A DNA stretch of 64,000 nucleotides from Taishania sp037189645 (GTDB lineage: Bacteria; Bacteroidota; Bacteroidia; Flavobacteriales_D; Crocinitomicaceae), in the NCBI GenBank assembly GCA_037189645.1, contig JBBCIY010000005.1, positions 1 through 64,000 on the forward strand, written 5' to 3'. Below the pieces are notes generated by a model that had not been told where the DNA came from, did no database searches, and saw only the letters and a list, made by a program, of their open reading frames with translations. The translations under genes and the position numbers were made by a program. This document shows positions 1-8,705 of this stretch, piece after piece. Position 1 is the stretch's first letter. Each line of letters starts with the position of its first letter.

Positions 1-226
1 GAACGTAGCGCTGTCACCCAACCCGACTACTGGAACAGTGAACATCACAGGCGTGGAAACGGACGATCTGGCGTACCAGCTATTCGATGACAAAGGCAAT
101 ATGCTAACCAGAAAAGAAGCCGTGCCGGATGGTATGTTTTCAGCGGAACAATATGCTTCCGGAACCTATTACGTGCGCATATTCGCAAACGGTACTTATA
201 TCGTGAAAAAACTAATCAAACAATAA
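1..226 (+). CDS. C-terminal end of a T9SS-secreted protein (partial, 5' end outside window)
   Basis: The reading frame is open from the first bases of the window to a TAA at 224-226. The visible 74 residues form a type A T9SS sorting domain: it opens with the usual L-S-P-N-P-T-x-G block, has the middle D-x-x-G-N turn, and closes with G-T-Y-Y-V-R-I then V-K-K-L-I-K-Q. Such tails direct export across the outer membrane by the type IX system and are then cleaved. The cargo part lies left of the window, so its function cannot be stated. Twelve bases separate it from the first of three small lipoprotein genes. Confidence 0.85.
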   Translation, partial: NVALSPNPTTGTVNITGVETDDLAYQLFDDKGNMLTRKEAVPDGMFSAEQYASGTYYVRIFANGTYIVKKLIKQ

Positions 227-237
227 ACCGTAATGAT

Positions 238-741
238 ATGAAATATATGGGCAGATGGATGGTGCTGGCTATCGCCAGCACTATCCTAGCAGCCGCAAGC
301 TGCAATAAGGAAAAACCTACTCCCCCTATTCCTGGCGAGCCAAAATTGTGGGAAAAATTTATAGGATCATATAAAGTATATGATACCACTGGCATATATT
401 TATATGAAATGGAAATCTCTCGAAGTGAATTTGATTATCCTACTGGTGGAAAAGGTAATTTAATCCACATTCAAAATTTTGACAACAATTTTAATCTTTC
501 TTTTGCTTACGACAATCAAATTCCAAACGATTTCTTACCTATTGGTTTTCACGATCCAATTTCAGGCATAAATGATGGCAAGACATGGCAGATATATGGT
601 CAGGGAGGAGAAAACAAAAACAGATTAATAAATGATACTTTATATTTAGCTTTTGAAAAAACTAATATACAGTATTATTTGCAAGAACTCACTCCTTACT
701 ACCATTGCTATTGCGAACAGATCGCTGTCAAACAGCATTAA
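238..741 (+). CDS. Small lipoprotein, first copy of a tandem family of three
   Basis: This 167-residue protein has a short basic start, a hydrophobic stretch and a lipobox ending A-A-S-C22, so it should be a signal-peptidase-II lipoprotein. No known domain was recognised. It shares with the next two genes the block K-V-Y-D-T-T-G-x-Y-L-Y-E-M near residues 43-55, and the C-terminus T-N-I-x-Y-Y-L-x-x-L-T-P-Y-Y-x-C-x-C-x-Q-I-A-V-K-Q-H; the middle differs strongly. The paired Cys near the end could form a disulfide or bind metal. It is the most diverged of the three copies. Its TAA lies 11 bases ahead of the next ATG, so the three are probably one transcript. Confidence 0.75.
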   Translation: MKYMGRWMVLAIASTILAAASCNKEKPTPPIPGEPKLWEKFIGSYKVYDTTGIYLYEMEISRSEFDYPTGGKGNLIHIQNFDNNFNLSFAYDNQIPNDFLPIGFHDPISGINDGKTWQIYGQGGENKNRLINDTLYLAFEKTNIQYYLQELTPYYHCYCEQIAVKQH

Positions 742-935
742 ATACATGCAATATGATCAACACTGTAAAATATACAAACAAATGGATGGTAGCGCTGATT
801 GCTGGTATCGCCCTGGCAGCCACGAGCTGCGAGAAGGAAGTAAAAGGACCGGATCTACCCCCGTTTCCAACCAAATGGGATTTCATTGCCGGAACATACA
901 AAGTTTATGATACAACGGGCGTGTACCTATATGAG
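741..935 (+). repeat. Direct repeat, left copy (pairs with 1271-1465)
   Basis: Read side by side, this stretch and 1271-1465 match at nearly every base. They cover the short intergenic spacer, the signal peptide and the first third of lipoprotein copies two and three. The offset is 530 bases, one gene unit, so this is a tandem duplication. Confidence 0.8.
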
Positions 936-1271
936 ATGACGTTAACGCACAAGATAGGGTACAATCAATGGGGATTAGAAGAAGATTCACTTGTCTTTCA
1001 AAATTTTGACGGGGAGTTTGACTTTACTGTTAAACAGGAAGATTTTAGTGATTTGCCTATGTACATTTCACTTGGAATGCACAATTCTTTGTATGATAGA
1101 CAGTCCAAAAGATGGAAACTTGGTGGGGGAATATACGATGCCCAAAGTAATATTTTTAAAGCCGATACTATACAGTTTCGGTTTAGTAAAACAAACATCA
1201 ATTATTATCTGTCAGACTTGACGCCCTATTATGCCTGCGACTGCAAACAGATTGCTGTCAAACAGCATTAA
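753..1271 (+). CDS. Small lipoprotein, second tandem copy
   Basis: This 172-residue predicted lipoprotein has its lipobox at A-T-S-C26. The ATG at 753 is chosen because it gives a normal signal peptide and matches the start of the third copy; the longer frame from 705 would begin inside the preceding gene. The first roughly 65 codons are almost identical to the third copy at 1283 at the DNA level, and the last roughly 25 residues are shared by all three. The central part, about residues 95-140, is variable. The function is unknown. The pattern of constant ends and variable centre suggests duplication followed by diversification of an exposed region. Confidence 0.75.
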   Translation: MINTVKYTNKWMVALIAGIALAATSCEKEVKGPDLPPFPTKWDFIAGTYKVYDTTGVYLYEMTLTHKIGYNQWGLEEDSLVFQNFDGEFDFTVKQEDFSDLPMYISLGMHNSLYDRQSKRWKLGGGIYDAQSNIFKADTIQFRFSKTNINYYLSDLTPYYACDCKQIAVKQH

Positions 1272-1465
1272 ATACATGCAACATGATCAACACTGTAAAA
1301 TATACAAACAAATGGATGGTAGCGCTGATTGCTGGTATCGCCCTGGCAGCCGCGAGCTGTAAAAAGGAAGTGAAAGGACCGGATCTACCTCCGTTTCCAA
1401 CCAAATGGGATTTCATTGCCGGAACATACAAAGTTTATGATACAACGGGCGTATATCTCTATGAA
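1271..1465 (+). repeat. Direct repeat, right copy (pairs with 741-935)
   Basis: This is the second copy of the near-identical segment. The differences are scattered single bases, for example around the lipid-attachment Cys codon. Beyond it the two genes diverge and then converge again at the 3' end. Confidence 0.8.
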
Positions 1466-1798
1466 ATGAAACTGACACACAAGATCGGATACAATCAATG
1501 GGGATTAGAACAAGATTCGTTAGTTTTTGAAAATTTTGACGGTGAGTTTAGTTTTACCGTTAAACAGGAAAATTATAGCGATATCCCTATGTATGTTGCT
1601 ATTGGATCACATGACACATTGTACGATAGTGAGTCTAAAAGATGGAAGATCCACAGTGGTGCTGTTGATCATTATAATCAACTTATAAATGATACAATCC
1701 CTTTACGGTTCAGCAAGACAAATATCAATTACTATTTGTCGGATTTAACCCCTTATTATGCCTGTGACTGCAAACAGATCGCTGTCAAACAGCATTAG
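1283..1798 (+). CDS. Small lipoprotein, third tandem copy
   Basis: This 171-residue predicted lipoprotein (lipobox A-A-S-C26) is the closest relative of the gene at 753; their start codons are 530 bases apart. The shared N-terminal block includes K-E-V-K-G-P-D-L-P-P-F-P-T-K-W-D-F right after the lipid-attachment Cys. The C-terminal Y-Y-A-C-D-C-K-Q-I-A-V-K-Q-H is identical to copy two. The region around residues 105-140 differs from copy two. No domain was recognised. This is the last gene before a gene-poor A+T-rich stretch. Confidence 0.75.
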   Translation: MINTVKYTNKWMVALIAGIALAAASCKKEVKGPDLPPFPTKWDFIAGTYKVYDTTGVYLYEMKLTHKIGYNQWGLEQDSLVFENFDGEFSFTVKQENYSDIPMYVAIGSHDTLYDSESKRWKIHSGAVDHYNQLINDTIPLRFSKTNINYYLSDLTPYYACDCKQIAVKQH

Positions 1799-2240
1799 CG
1801 GCACTTTATTATTTCTGCCCCGGGGTATGGCAGCGCACCTTTCAATCGGAGTTCAGGAAAAAAGTGAAACGAACCGAACGGATTTCATTGCTACGAAGTA
1901 TAGTGTATTAAAGTATGAAAATGAAGCAATGGTGGGGAATAAGAAATTCCATTTCAGATACTTTTCTTTCAAATTCGCTATATTTTAACATTGTCAATTC
2001 ATATAGCTCAAAGCTATTTCCACTTTGAAGAATTATCAATTAAATAAAATTGTTATCCATCTGAATAAGTATTCGTTCATCAATTCAATTGTCATCTATC
2101 ACGAAACAAATATTAGGCTCTAACTCCAAACTATACGTAACTAATTAAAATATAAGCAATTATTTGTCAGTACTGTGGACAAGTTTTGAAAAATGAGAAA
2201 AAGTGATTAACTTCATCAATAAATGAGTTAGCATGGGTAC
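1799..2240. other. A+T-rich intergenic stretch, no gene recognised
   Basis: There are only short frames, and none has a recognisable family. Base composition is clearly more A+T-rich than the flanking core genes and continues so into the large ATPase gene. No tRNA, inverted repeat of insertion-sequence type or integrase fragment was seen. Confidence 0.5.
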
Positions 2241-2394
2241 ATTATGACTTATAAAAAAATGGACAATGGATTTATTATGATGATAACGGCAGAAAATTAA
2301 AATGGAAGAATATATTGATGATGTATTAGGAATAATAGCCGTCAGGCAACATCCAACGCTTTATTTAATGATATTTCACAGCTATGAAGATTAA
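2241..2394 (+). pseudogene. Possible remnant of a MORN-type or similar repeat protein
   Basis: One frame reads K-N-G-Q-W-I-Y-Y-D-D-N-G-R-K at 2255-2296, which looks like one unit of a MORN_2-like repeat (G-x-W-x-x-Y-x-x-x-G). An in-frame TAA at 2252-2254 precedes it. The ATG at 2244 would enter this frame only with a length change in the A7 run at 2253-2259. A further frame gives a 30-codon peptide (2302-2394) overlapping the start of the next gene. The pieces look like decay of a short gene, but they are too short for certainty. Confidence 0.3.
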
Positions 2395-5300
2395 GAGTAT
2401 TAAAAATTTACGATGGCACTACAAAACTGTAATTAGAAAGCGAATAGACCCACACACAAATACGGATTTTGTAGGAGTATATCATGATGAAGGTGAGAAA
2501 AGGATAAACGGACTTTTTGAATTATTTCATGGCGATAAAAAGATTGACAAGTTTCTTCCTTCTCTTCTCAAAATAGCAGAAGATGGACAAGCCATTTATG
2601 AGTTCCTCCAAAATGCTGTTGACTGCAACGCAACACACTTTTTTATTTTCTATAATGAAGAATATTTTTTGGCAGTAAATAACGGACTTCCTTTTAATCA
2701 TAAAGATATTATTTCAATACTCAATATTGCCAACACGACAAAGGAGTACGACTGCGATAAGATTGGAAGATTTGGCATCGGCTTCAAACTCGTTCACCGG
2801 CTGGTGGGAAAAAATGATGGCATAAAAGAGCTAATAGAAGATTATAAGGGACCAATAATTTTCAGTTGGAATAAAATTGATGAATTAAAACAATTTCTTA
2901 GTAAGTCCCCTATCTCACCAAATTTTATCGAAAATCCAAGTGACTTTGATAAAGAAGGTAATCCCTGGTTATTCAAAATACTTGTGACCAATTTCCCTTC
3001 TGAGCCAGGAGAAGAAGTTTGGGACATCAACTACAAGAAACGGATACTGTTTCCTATCACTGAACTGGAAGAAGTAACTCAATATCTTAACGAAAATTTC
3101 AAATTACATCAAGGCAGCTTTAATTTTAATCAACTTGATAGAGGTTCATTGTTTTTTCTAAAGTTAGGCGAGGGTAAGAAAGCACATCTTGATAAGGATT
3201 ATGTTGACTTGCAGAAGGGAGTTCAATACTCAATGAACTTCCTAAAAAATTTGAGAAAAGTTTACATCAATAACCATTCTCTCAAAAAGGAAAACCTAAC
3301 CTTAGCGGACTTTGAAATATCAAAAGGAACCGAAACATTTGAAAGTATCAACCCTGAATACAAAGATTGCAATATCAAGATCTCACTTGGTTATACTAAC
3401 TATAAGAAAGCCTCCAACCTTAGAACTTCGCCTAACTTTTACAAATACTTTCCAATGGGTGATGAAACAAACGGTTTCTCATTTATAATTCATTGCGACA
3501 GTTTTGACATTGAAGCAAATCGTAGGAAATTGCATGAAAGTAACAAGAATAAAAATCTTCTTCCAGAAATCTCAAAGCGAATTGTTGAATTAGCAGAAAA
3601 ATACAAAATGGAAAATTATGAAGAATTTACAACTCTTTATGCAAATATTCTTGTTTCAAAAATTCCTTCAAAGGATAACAACAAATGGTTGAATGAATAT
3701 TTCTTTTCGGTGCTATTAGACTACATAAAAATTAACATCCCGATAACAAATGGAATCCAGAGTGAATCAAAAAATGTAAAAATTAAAACCTTTGATTTGG
3801 AAATTAACCTTGTTGATTTGGGCTTAGAAAACATTCATTGGTTTTATTGGGAGGACAAGAAAGATTTATTATTATTGACAGAAGCACAATCTCCTGAAAA
3901 ACTTGGTCTTGAAAAGTGGAACATCCGTGATGTTTTTGTCAATGCAGATTTGGAATGTTTCAATGGCTGGATAAAAACTTTATCAGATAAAAGCTATAAG
4001 GTATTTCTTAAAGACCTCGACAAACATCATTTCACAAAGGAAGCAGTGGAAAGATTGCTTGAAGCAAAGCTCTTCAAATTTTCAGATGGTGAATTTTATT
4101 CTATTCAAGAAGCAAGTAAAGACAGCAACCTTGTTTTTCAATCAATAAAAGTTGCAGGAATAAAAGCGGAGCTCAATTCTCTCGGCTTTTTAATCTCTGA
4201 ACTCAACATTTCAAAATTCAACTTTAACGAAAAAATAATTTCTATTCTGAAATCTGATGAAGAACTTTACAAAGAAATTGCAAAAAGAACTTCGACCAAA
4301 AATGAATTAACTGCTTTACAGAAATTAAATCTATTCAAAAACTTTATAAACCCTGAAACAAAATTCACAGGTGTTGCTGACGAAACATTAAAACAACTGA
4401 AGATGTTTTGCGATTATCAGGGAAATATTCTTTCATTAAGGGAATTACTTCCTTCAAATCTCAATACCCCCAACTGGCTTTTAGCTTTCAAAATTCATCC
4501 TGATGAATATGCTGATGTTTTGAAAAAGTATCTTCTTCAAGAAAAAGAAATTTACAAGAATTTAATTTTACCAAACTGGGAATCAATCATTGAGAATATT
4601 CAAGAGCCAAAATCATTTTACGAAAAGGTAATTCACTACTTCAATCTTGAAGAAAATAATGCTCCACTATCAAAGCAACCTTTCGTTTTTACTAAAAACG
4701 GGTTCAAAAAATCAAATGACGTTTTTTATAACAGTCGTTTCCCTCAAAATTCACACTACAGCTATTTCCAATCAGCAATAGAAAAGCTTCTTGAATTGGA
4801 TATTCCATCAAACAGTATTATCAATTTCTTGAAAGATGTTCCTTTCAAATTAGATAATACAAATTTGTTTGATCATGAAATTATCACTGATGTAAGTTTT
4901 GATATTGAAGAAATCAAAGTTCTTGTTGCATTTGCAAACTCAAACAATGAAAACTTTTTTGAGAAATTCTATATTGAGGAATCAGATAACAAATTTATAA
5001 TTTCAGAGAAGGACAATAATGTTTTTCAATATTACACAGGCGAAACCAACAAAGAACTGATAAAATTTCTATCCGATAATTATTTAGAAACATTCAAGTT
5101 ACTTCCAAAAGAATTTTCAGAATACAAAAAACAAGTCGAGATTTTATCTGAACACCATTTATACAATGTAATACTTGATTTTGTTGATGTAGATGAAAAA
5201 ATTGAAGAACTCATTGACCTAATAAGATACAACGACCCCAAGAGAAAACTGATAACACGGTTATCAAAAATCAGTTTTACAGTTGGAAAGTTGTATGAAG

Positions 5301-7285
5301 TTGATAGTTTAGAGTATAAAATTTTGGATTTAGCTTGTAAAGAACTCACAAAACAAGAACAAGAACAGTTCAGAAAAAAAGTTATCTTGGAAATTGAAAA
5401 TCAAACTTTCACACTTGCAGATATCCCGAATTCCAACGATGAAATAACTTTTGAAAATGGAGTATTCAAACTGAGTTTGGCTCAAATTTTACCAGACAAA
5501 TTTGAAAACAGTGATTTCCTTAATAAAATAATAAACTACTTTTCTGATTTAGGAATTCCCGAAGCAGGGCTAAAATCGCTTTTTGGAATCAGTAAAGAAC
5601 CTAATTATGAAAGCATACTGAGGTTAATAGGGAATACCATTGACAACTCTCAGCAATTGGCATTCATTCTACTTTATCATAAGAACATTGCCAATATCAA
5701 TTTTGCTGAATACAATATTGAAACACTCGAGGGAGAATTTACTCTTGAATACACGTATTATACGAAACCATATAGCTTTATAGATGCCAATGCTACGCTA
5801 AGTGACAAGTATAAAAGCATTAGAAAAATATTTGAACTTCCGGTTGATATTGACAAAGAGGCAGGTACTCAAATAATTTCAGAACCATTTTTTACTGATG
5901 ATAAATTCTCTTGTGAATATCTCAAAACAGAACTTGACGATGACCAGAAGTTAGACTTGATAAAATTCATTTTTAATAAATGGCAGAAAAATAAAAAGAC
6001 TCTCATTAAGAATATTGATTGGGAGAAGATAAACAATGTAGAAACAAATACTCTTATGAGGTTTAATCCAAATCTCTCTGTTTACCCCAACGAATTTTCA
6101 TTGAAAAAAGAACAATTACCTGAATACTTATCTGAATGGATTATAGAAACAGAAGAAGCTATAAAATTTATTAGTGATCTGAAAGTTCAAACTGAATCTT
6201 CTTTGACTGTTACACTTAGAAAATATTTCAAAAGTAATGGCGATTTTCAAATATCACGAATAGCGAAAGAAGGAAATGAAGAATTATTGTTCAATACTTT
6301 TAATTGGATGAAAGAGAATGAAATTAAACTTCACTCTTGTGAAGGTGTCAAAGTGTTTAAGGAAATGGTAAATGTAATTAATAACAAACGAAAAGAAAGA
6401 AATCAAAATGAATTAATTCTTCAAAGTGAATTTGATTTTAAAAAGTTACAAGAATTATCAAAGGAATTGGAAGGCAAATATTATACAAAATGGAAAGCAT
6501 CTCTGGACGATAAATATTCCATTTACTTGTTCAATGGAAGGCTCCCCAAAATAATAAATTTAAATGAAATAGAGAATTATATTTTTGGGGAGGATTATTA
6601 TTCTTCAGAGGATGTCACTATTTCAAACAATAACATTATTTATATTAATAAGGAAAAAGATATTCAAGAACTCCTTCACGGACTTGTTATTCAGAATAAA
6701 ATCTCTACTGAAGAATTAGTTCGATTCTATCAGATAAAAGACGAAGTAAACAAGAATAGTGAAATCGAAGAGTTGAAAGCGAAAGTTAAGCAGCTTGAAG
6801 AAAAAATTAAGTTCCTTACACCAGATGATGACAGAGACCCAAACGATATTACTACAAGGATTGATCAGTACACTAATGAAATTAAAGAGCGTAGTGAACG
6901 ATATTTATTTAATTATTTAAAAAACCATTTTCCGAAATTAAATATCATTTGGCTAAATGTAGATGAGAATGAAAATTTTGTTGAAAGTTGGTCAAATTAC
7001 GACTTTGAAATTCAAAACGAGAAAGGAGAGGTGATAAATTACATTGACTGTAAAGGAACACCAAAATCAAAAAGAACTTTTTACTTAACTGAAAACGAAT
7101 GGGAGTTTTTCTTGGATAATACAGATAAGTACCAAATCTATCGTATCTTCAATGTTGGGGGAACAGAAAATGTCTTTGTCATCGATAATTTGCTGAAATG
7201 GATAATTGAGAGAAAAGTTGTTCCCTATTTGGAAGCAACTGAAACAATAAGAAGGCATAGAGTATTTCTGACAATAAGACAATAA
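2384..7285 (+). CDS. Large sacsin-type GHKL ATPase with C-terminal DUF3883 nuclease-like domain; candidate anti-phage factor
   Basis: This is a 1633-residue protein. The N-terminus has a Bergerat-fold ATP site of the sacsin kind: E73-x3-N77-A-V-D80, then V-N-N-G101-L-P-F, then K126-I-G-R-F-G-I-G-F-K135. A very long helical middle of no recognised family follows. A predicted coiled coil lies near residues 1460-1490. The C-terminal DUF3883 domain has D1540 and D1555-C-K1557-G-T followed by T-E-N-E-W-E-F-F, the layout of a PD-(D/E)xK nuclease-like fold. Proteins of this architecture are often found among defence genes; the role here is inferred from that. The gene stands alone, is visibly A+T-rich against its neighbours, and sits in a gene-poor island, which suggests horizontal acquisition. 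Confidence 0.75.
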   Translation: MKIKSIKNLRWHYKTVIRKRIDPHTNTDFVGVYHDEGEKRINGLFELFHGDKKIDKFLPSLLKIAEDGQAIYEFLQNAVDCNATHFFIFYNEEYFLAVNNGLPFNHKDIISILNIANTTKEYDCDKIGRFGIGFKLVHRLVGKNDGIKELIEDYKGPIIFSWNKIDELKQFLSKSPISPNFIENPSDFDKEGNPWLFKILVTNFPSEPGEEVWDINYKKRILFPITELEEVTQYLNENFKLHQGSFNFNQLDRGSLFFLKLGEGKKAHLDKDYVDLQKGVQYSMNFLKNLRKVYINNHSLKKENLTLADFEISKGTETFESINPEYKDCNIKISLGYTNYKKASNLRTSPNFYKYFPMGDETNGFSFIIHCDSFDIEANRRKLHESNKNKNLLPEISKRIVELAEKYKMENYEEFTTLYANILVSKIPSKDNNKWLNEYFFSVLLDYIKINIPITNGIQSESKNVKIKTFDLEINLVDLGLENIHWFYWEDKKDLLLLTEAQSPEKLGLEKWNIRDVFVNADLECFNGWIKTLSDKSYKVFLKDLDKHHFTKEAVERLLEAKLFKFSDGEFYSIQEASKDSNLVFQSIKVAGIKAELNSLGFLISELNISKFNFNEKIISILKSDEELYKEIAKRTSTKNELTALQKLNLFKNFINPETKFTGVADETLKQLKMFCDYQGNILSLRELLPSNLNTPNWLLAFKIHPDEYADVLKKYLLQEKEIYKNLILPNWESIIENIQEPKSFYEKVIHYFNLEENNAPLSKQPFVFTKNGFKKSNDVFYNSRFPQNSHYSYFQSAIEKLLELDIPSNSIINFLKDVPFKLDNTNLFDHEIITDVSFDIEEIKVLVAFANSNNENFFEKFYIEESDNKFIISEKDNNVFQYYTGETNKELIKFLSDNYLETFKLLPKEFSEYKKQVEILSEHHLYNVILDFVDVDEKIEELIDLIRYNDPKRKLITRLSKISFTVGKLYEVDSLEYKILDLACKELTKQEQEQFRKKVILEIENQTFTLADIPNSNDEITFENGVFKLSLAQILPDKFENSDFLNKIINYFSDLGIPEAGLKSLFGISKEPNYESILRLIGNTIDNSQQLAFILLYHKNIANINFAEYNIETLEGEFTLEYTYYTKPYSFIDANATLSDKYKSIRKIFELPVDIDKEAGTQIISEPFFTDDKFSCEYLKTELDDDQKLDLIKFIFNKWQKNKKTLIKNIDWEKINNVETNTLMRFNPNLSVYPNEFSLKKEQLPEYLSEWIIETEEAIKFISDLKVQTESSLTVTLRKYFKSNGDFQISRIAKEGNEELLFNTFNWMKENEIKLHSCEGVKVFKEMVNVINNKRKERNQNELILQSEFDFKKLQELSKELEGKYYTKWKASLDDKYSIYLFNGRLPKIINLNEIENYIFGEDYYSSEDVTISNNNIIYINKEKDIQELLHGLVIQNKISTEELVRFYQIKDEVNKNSEIEELKAKVKQLEEKIKFLTPDDDRDPNDITTRIDQYTNEIKERSERYLFNYLKNHFPKLNIIWLNVDENENFVESWSNYDFEIQNEKGEVINYIDCKGTPKSKRTFYLTENEWEFFLDNTDKYQIYRIFNVGGTENVFVIDNLLKWIIERKVVPYLEATETIRRHRVFLTIRQ

Positions 7286-7856
7286 AATGAAAAGCCTTCA
7301 TAAAAAACACTCTCTTGAAAGCCACACAACTTATGACAGAAAAGTATTTAGACAGATTTGACCTGATAACATTTGAAAGTGTGCAAGGACAAAGATAGGG
7401 TATTCGCTAGCACAATTTTGAATCAGGTGGACTAACATGCAAACTTTAAGTTTTATGCTTCTATTCAAATTCATTGCTTATTGACAGTTAGTTTTATGCT
7501 CCACTCCACCCGAATGTAAAGTCCGAAAATGTTATTAATTTACAAACTACGTTATTTAACTAACTATAAACAATCTGAATCCTTCAACCCTTCTGAAATT
7601 AAATTTTAGATCTTTCCATTTTATTTCTCATCCTTCTTAAGGTTAAGAATTTCGAGTTCTTATATTTTCTTCAAATCCTCCTGCAAAAAATTCGATTCTT
7701 TCTCCTGTTTGGATCACAGAGTTGAAGCTAATCGAATAGATCATACTTTATAAATTATTTATTTACAACCACTAAAAATCCTGATAGAAGTCAGAACTGT
7801 TTAGTTTTTTGACCTGTAGCATCCAATATCAGTTCAGTACAATGAATCCTCTCGCA
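7286..7856. other. A+T-rich intergenic stretch, no gene recognised
   Basis: This is the right flank of the large ATPase gene. The longest ATG-initiated frame directly behind it has 24 codons (7287-7361) and resembles nothing known. No terminator with a convincing stem and T-run was found, and no RNA gene was recognised. The A+T-rich composition ends close to the GIY-YIG gene. Confidence 0.5.
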
Positions 7857-8624
7857 TTAATGAAGAATGAGATACCTGATTAAGATTCGCCTGACATCCC
7901 TGTTATCCTGCCGGAATTCTATATAATTGAGGTAATCGTTCGGGGAAACTGCTACCGGGCAAAAACCAAAGCCCCTGTAGACACCGTTCTCTATATAGAC
8001 CAGGCCGGTTTCTCCCTCGTGCCTGCCCGGGAGCTCAAACAACCTGGTGAACCGTTCTATGGACGAAGAGCGTATAAACTCTTCAACCCGCGCATTGTAT
8101 TCTGAAACAGGCTCCCGGGAAATACACGCTCCGTTGCAGGCCTTTAACTGGTATTGGAAGCAGGAGCCAGTCGTCTTATACAGCCCGTTTATTTTCTGAC
8201 ACAAACCGTATTTTTCGGTAATACGAAAAAGGGCATTCTTTGCTTCGCTCGCAGAGGAAAAGCAGGTCACTTCATTATTTCCCTGCCTGATCTTTTCGAT
8301 GCGCAGCCCCCTGTACCCCTCCACATCTACGATATAAAGCCCGTACTGGTAGATAGTCCTGCGCTGCGAACGGTTGTACAACGGCTGATGCTTTTTGATC
8401 AGATCGGACTCATACAGCAATGCGATCAGCTCGCTTCCCGTTACCTCGAAAGCGATACGCTTTGTAGACGCCTGTATCTTCAAGGACTTGCGGTCTTTAC
8501 CACGGAAATGCTGCCGCACCCTGTTCCGTATATTGATGCTTTTACCCACATAGATCAGGTTGTCCCGTTCGTCATAGAAGAAATAAACTCCCGGAACGGC
8601 AGGAAGAGTATTGATCTGATCCAT
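7857..8624 (-). CDS. Stand-alone GIY-YIG nuclease, UvrC/Cho-like
   Basis: This 255-residue protein begins directly with a GIY-YIG domain: P-G-V-Y-F-F (residues 11-16) and I-Y-V-G-K-S-I-N-I-R-N-R-V-R-Q-H with the catalytic Arg, then a Glu-containing helix E-L-I-A-L-L-Y-E-S-D-L-I-K. The rest matches the region that follows this domain in Bacteroidota proteins where an N-terminal DEDDh exonuclease of about 200 residues is fused to a Cho-like part. Here the exonuclease is absent; only about 80 bases separate the start from the next gene upstream. It probably incises DNA during nucleotide-excision-type repair. The fold assignment is firm, the role less so. Confidence 0.8.
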   Translation of the reverse strand: MDQINTLPAVPGVYFFYDERDNLIYVGKSINIRNRVRQHFRGKDRKSLKIQASTKRIAFEVTGSELIALLYESDLIKKHQPLYNRSQRRTIYQYGLYIVDVEGYRGLRIEKIRQGNNEVTCFSSASEAKNALFRITEKYGLCQKINGLYKTTGSCFQYQLKACNGACISREPVSEYNARVEEFIRSSSIERFTRLFELPGRHEGETGLVYIENGVYRGFGFCPVAVSPNDYLNYIEFRQDNRDVRRILIRYLILH

Positions 8625-8705
8625 TTAAGCTCCCATATTTACATTGTATTCCTGCATGCTTCCATTTATTCCGGGAAACCTTAACGTGCAAAAAGCACTT
8701 GCAGG

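Noticed and set aside
1758..1988. 76-codon frame running out of the third lipoprotein gene
   Set aside because: It begins in the wrong frame of the lipoprotein's conserved end, has no family and a composition like non-coding DNA.
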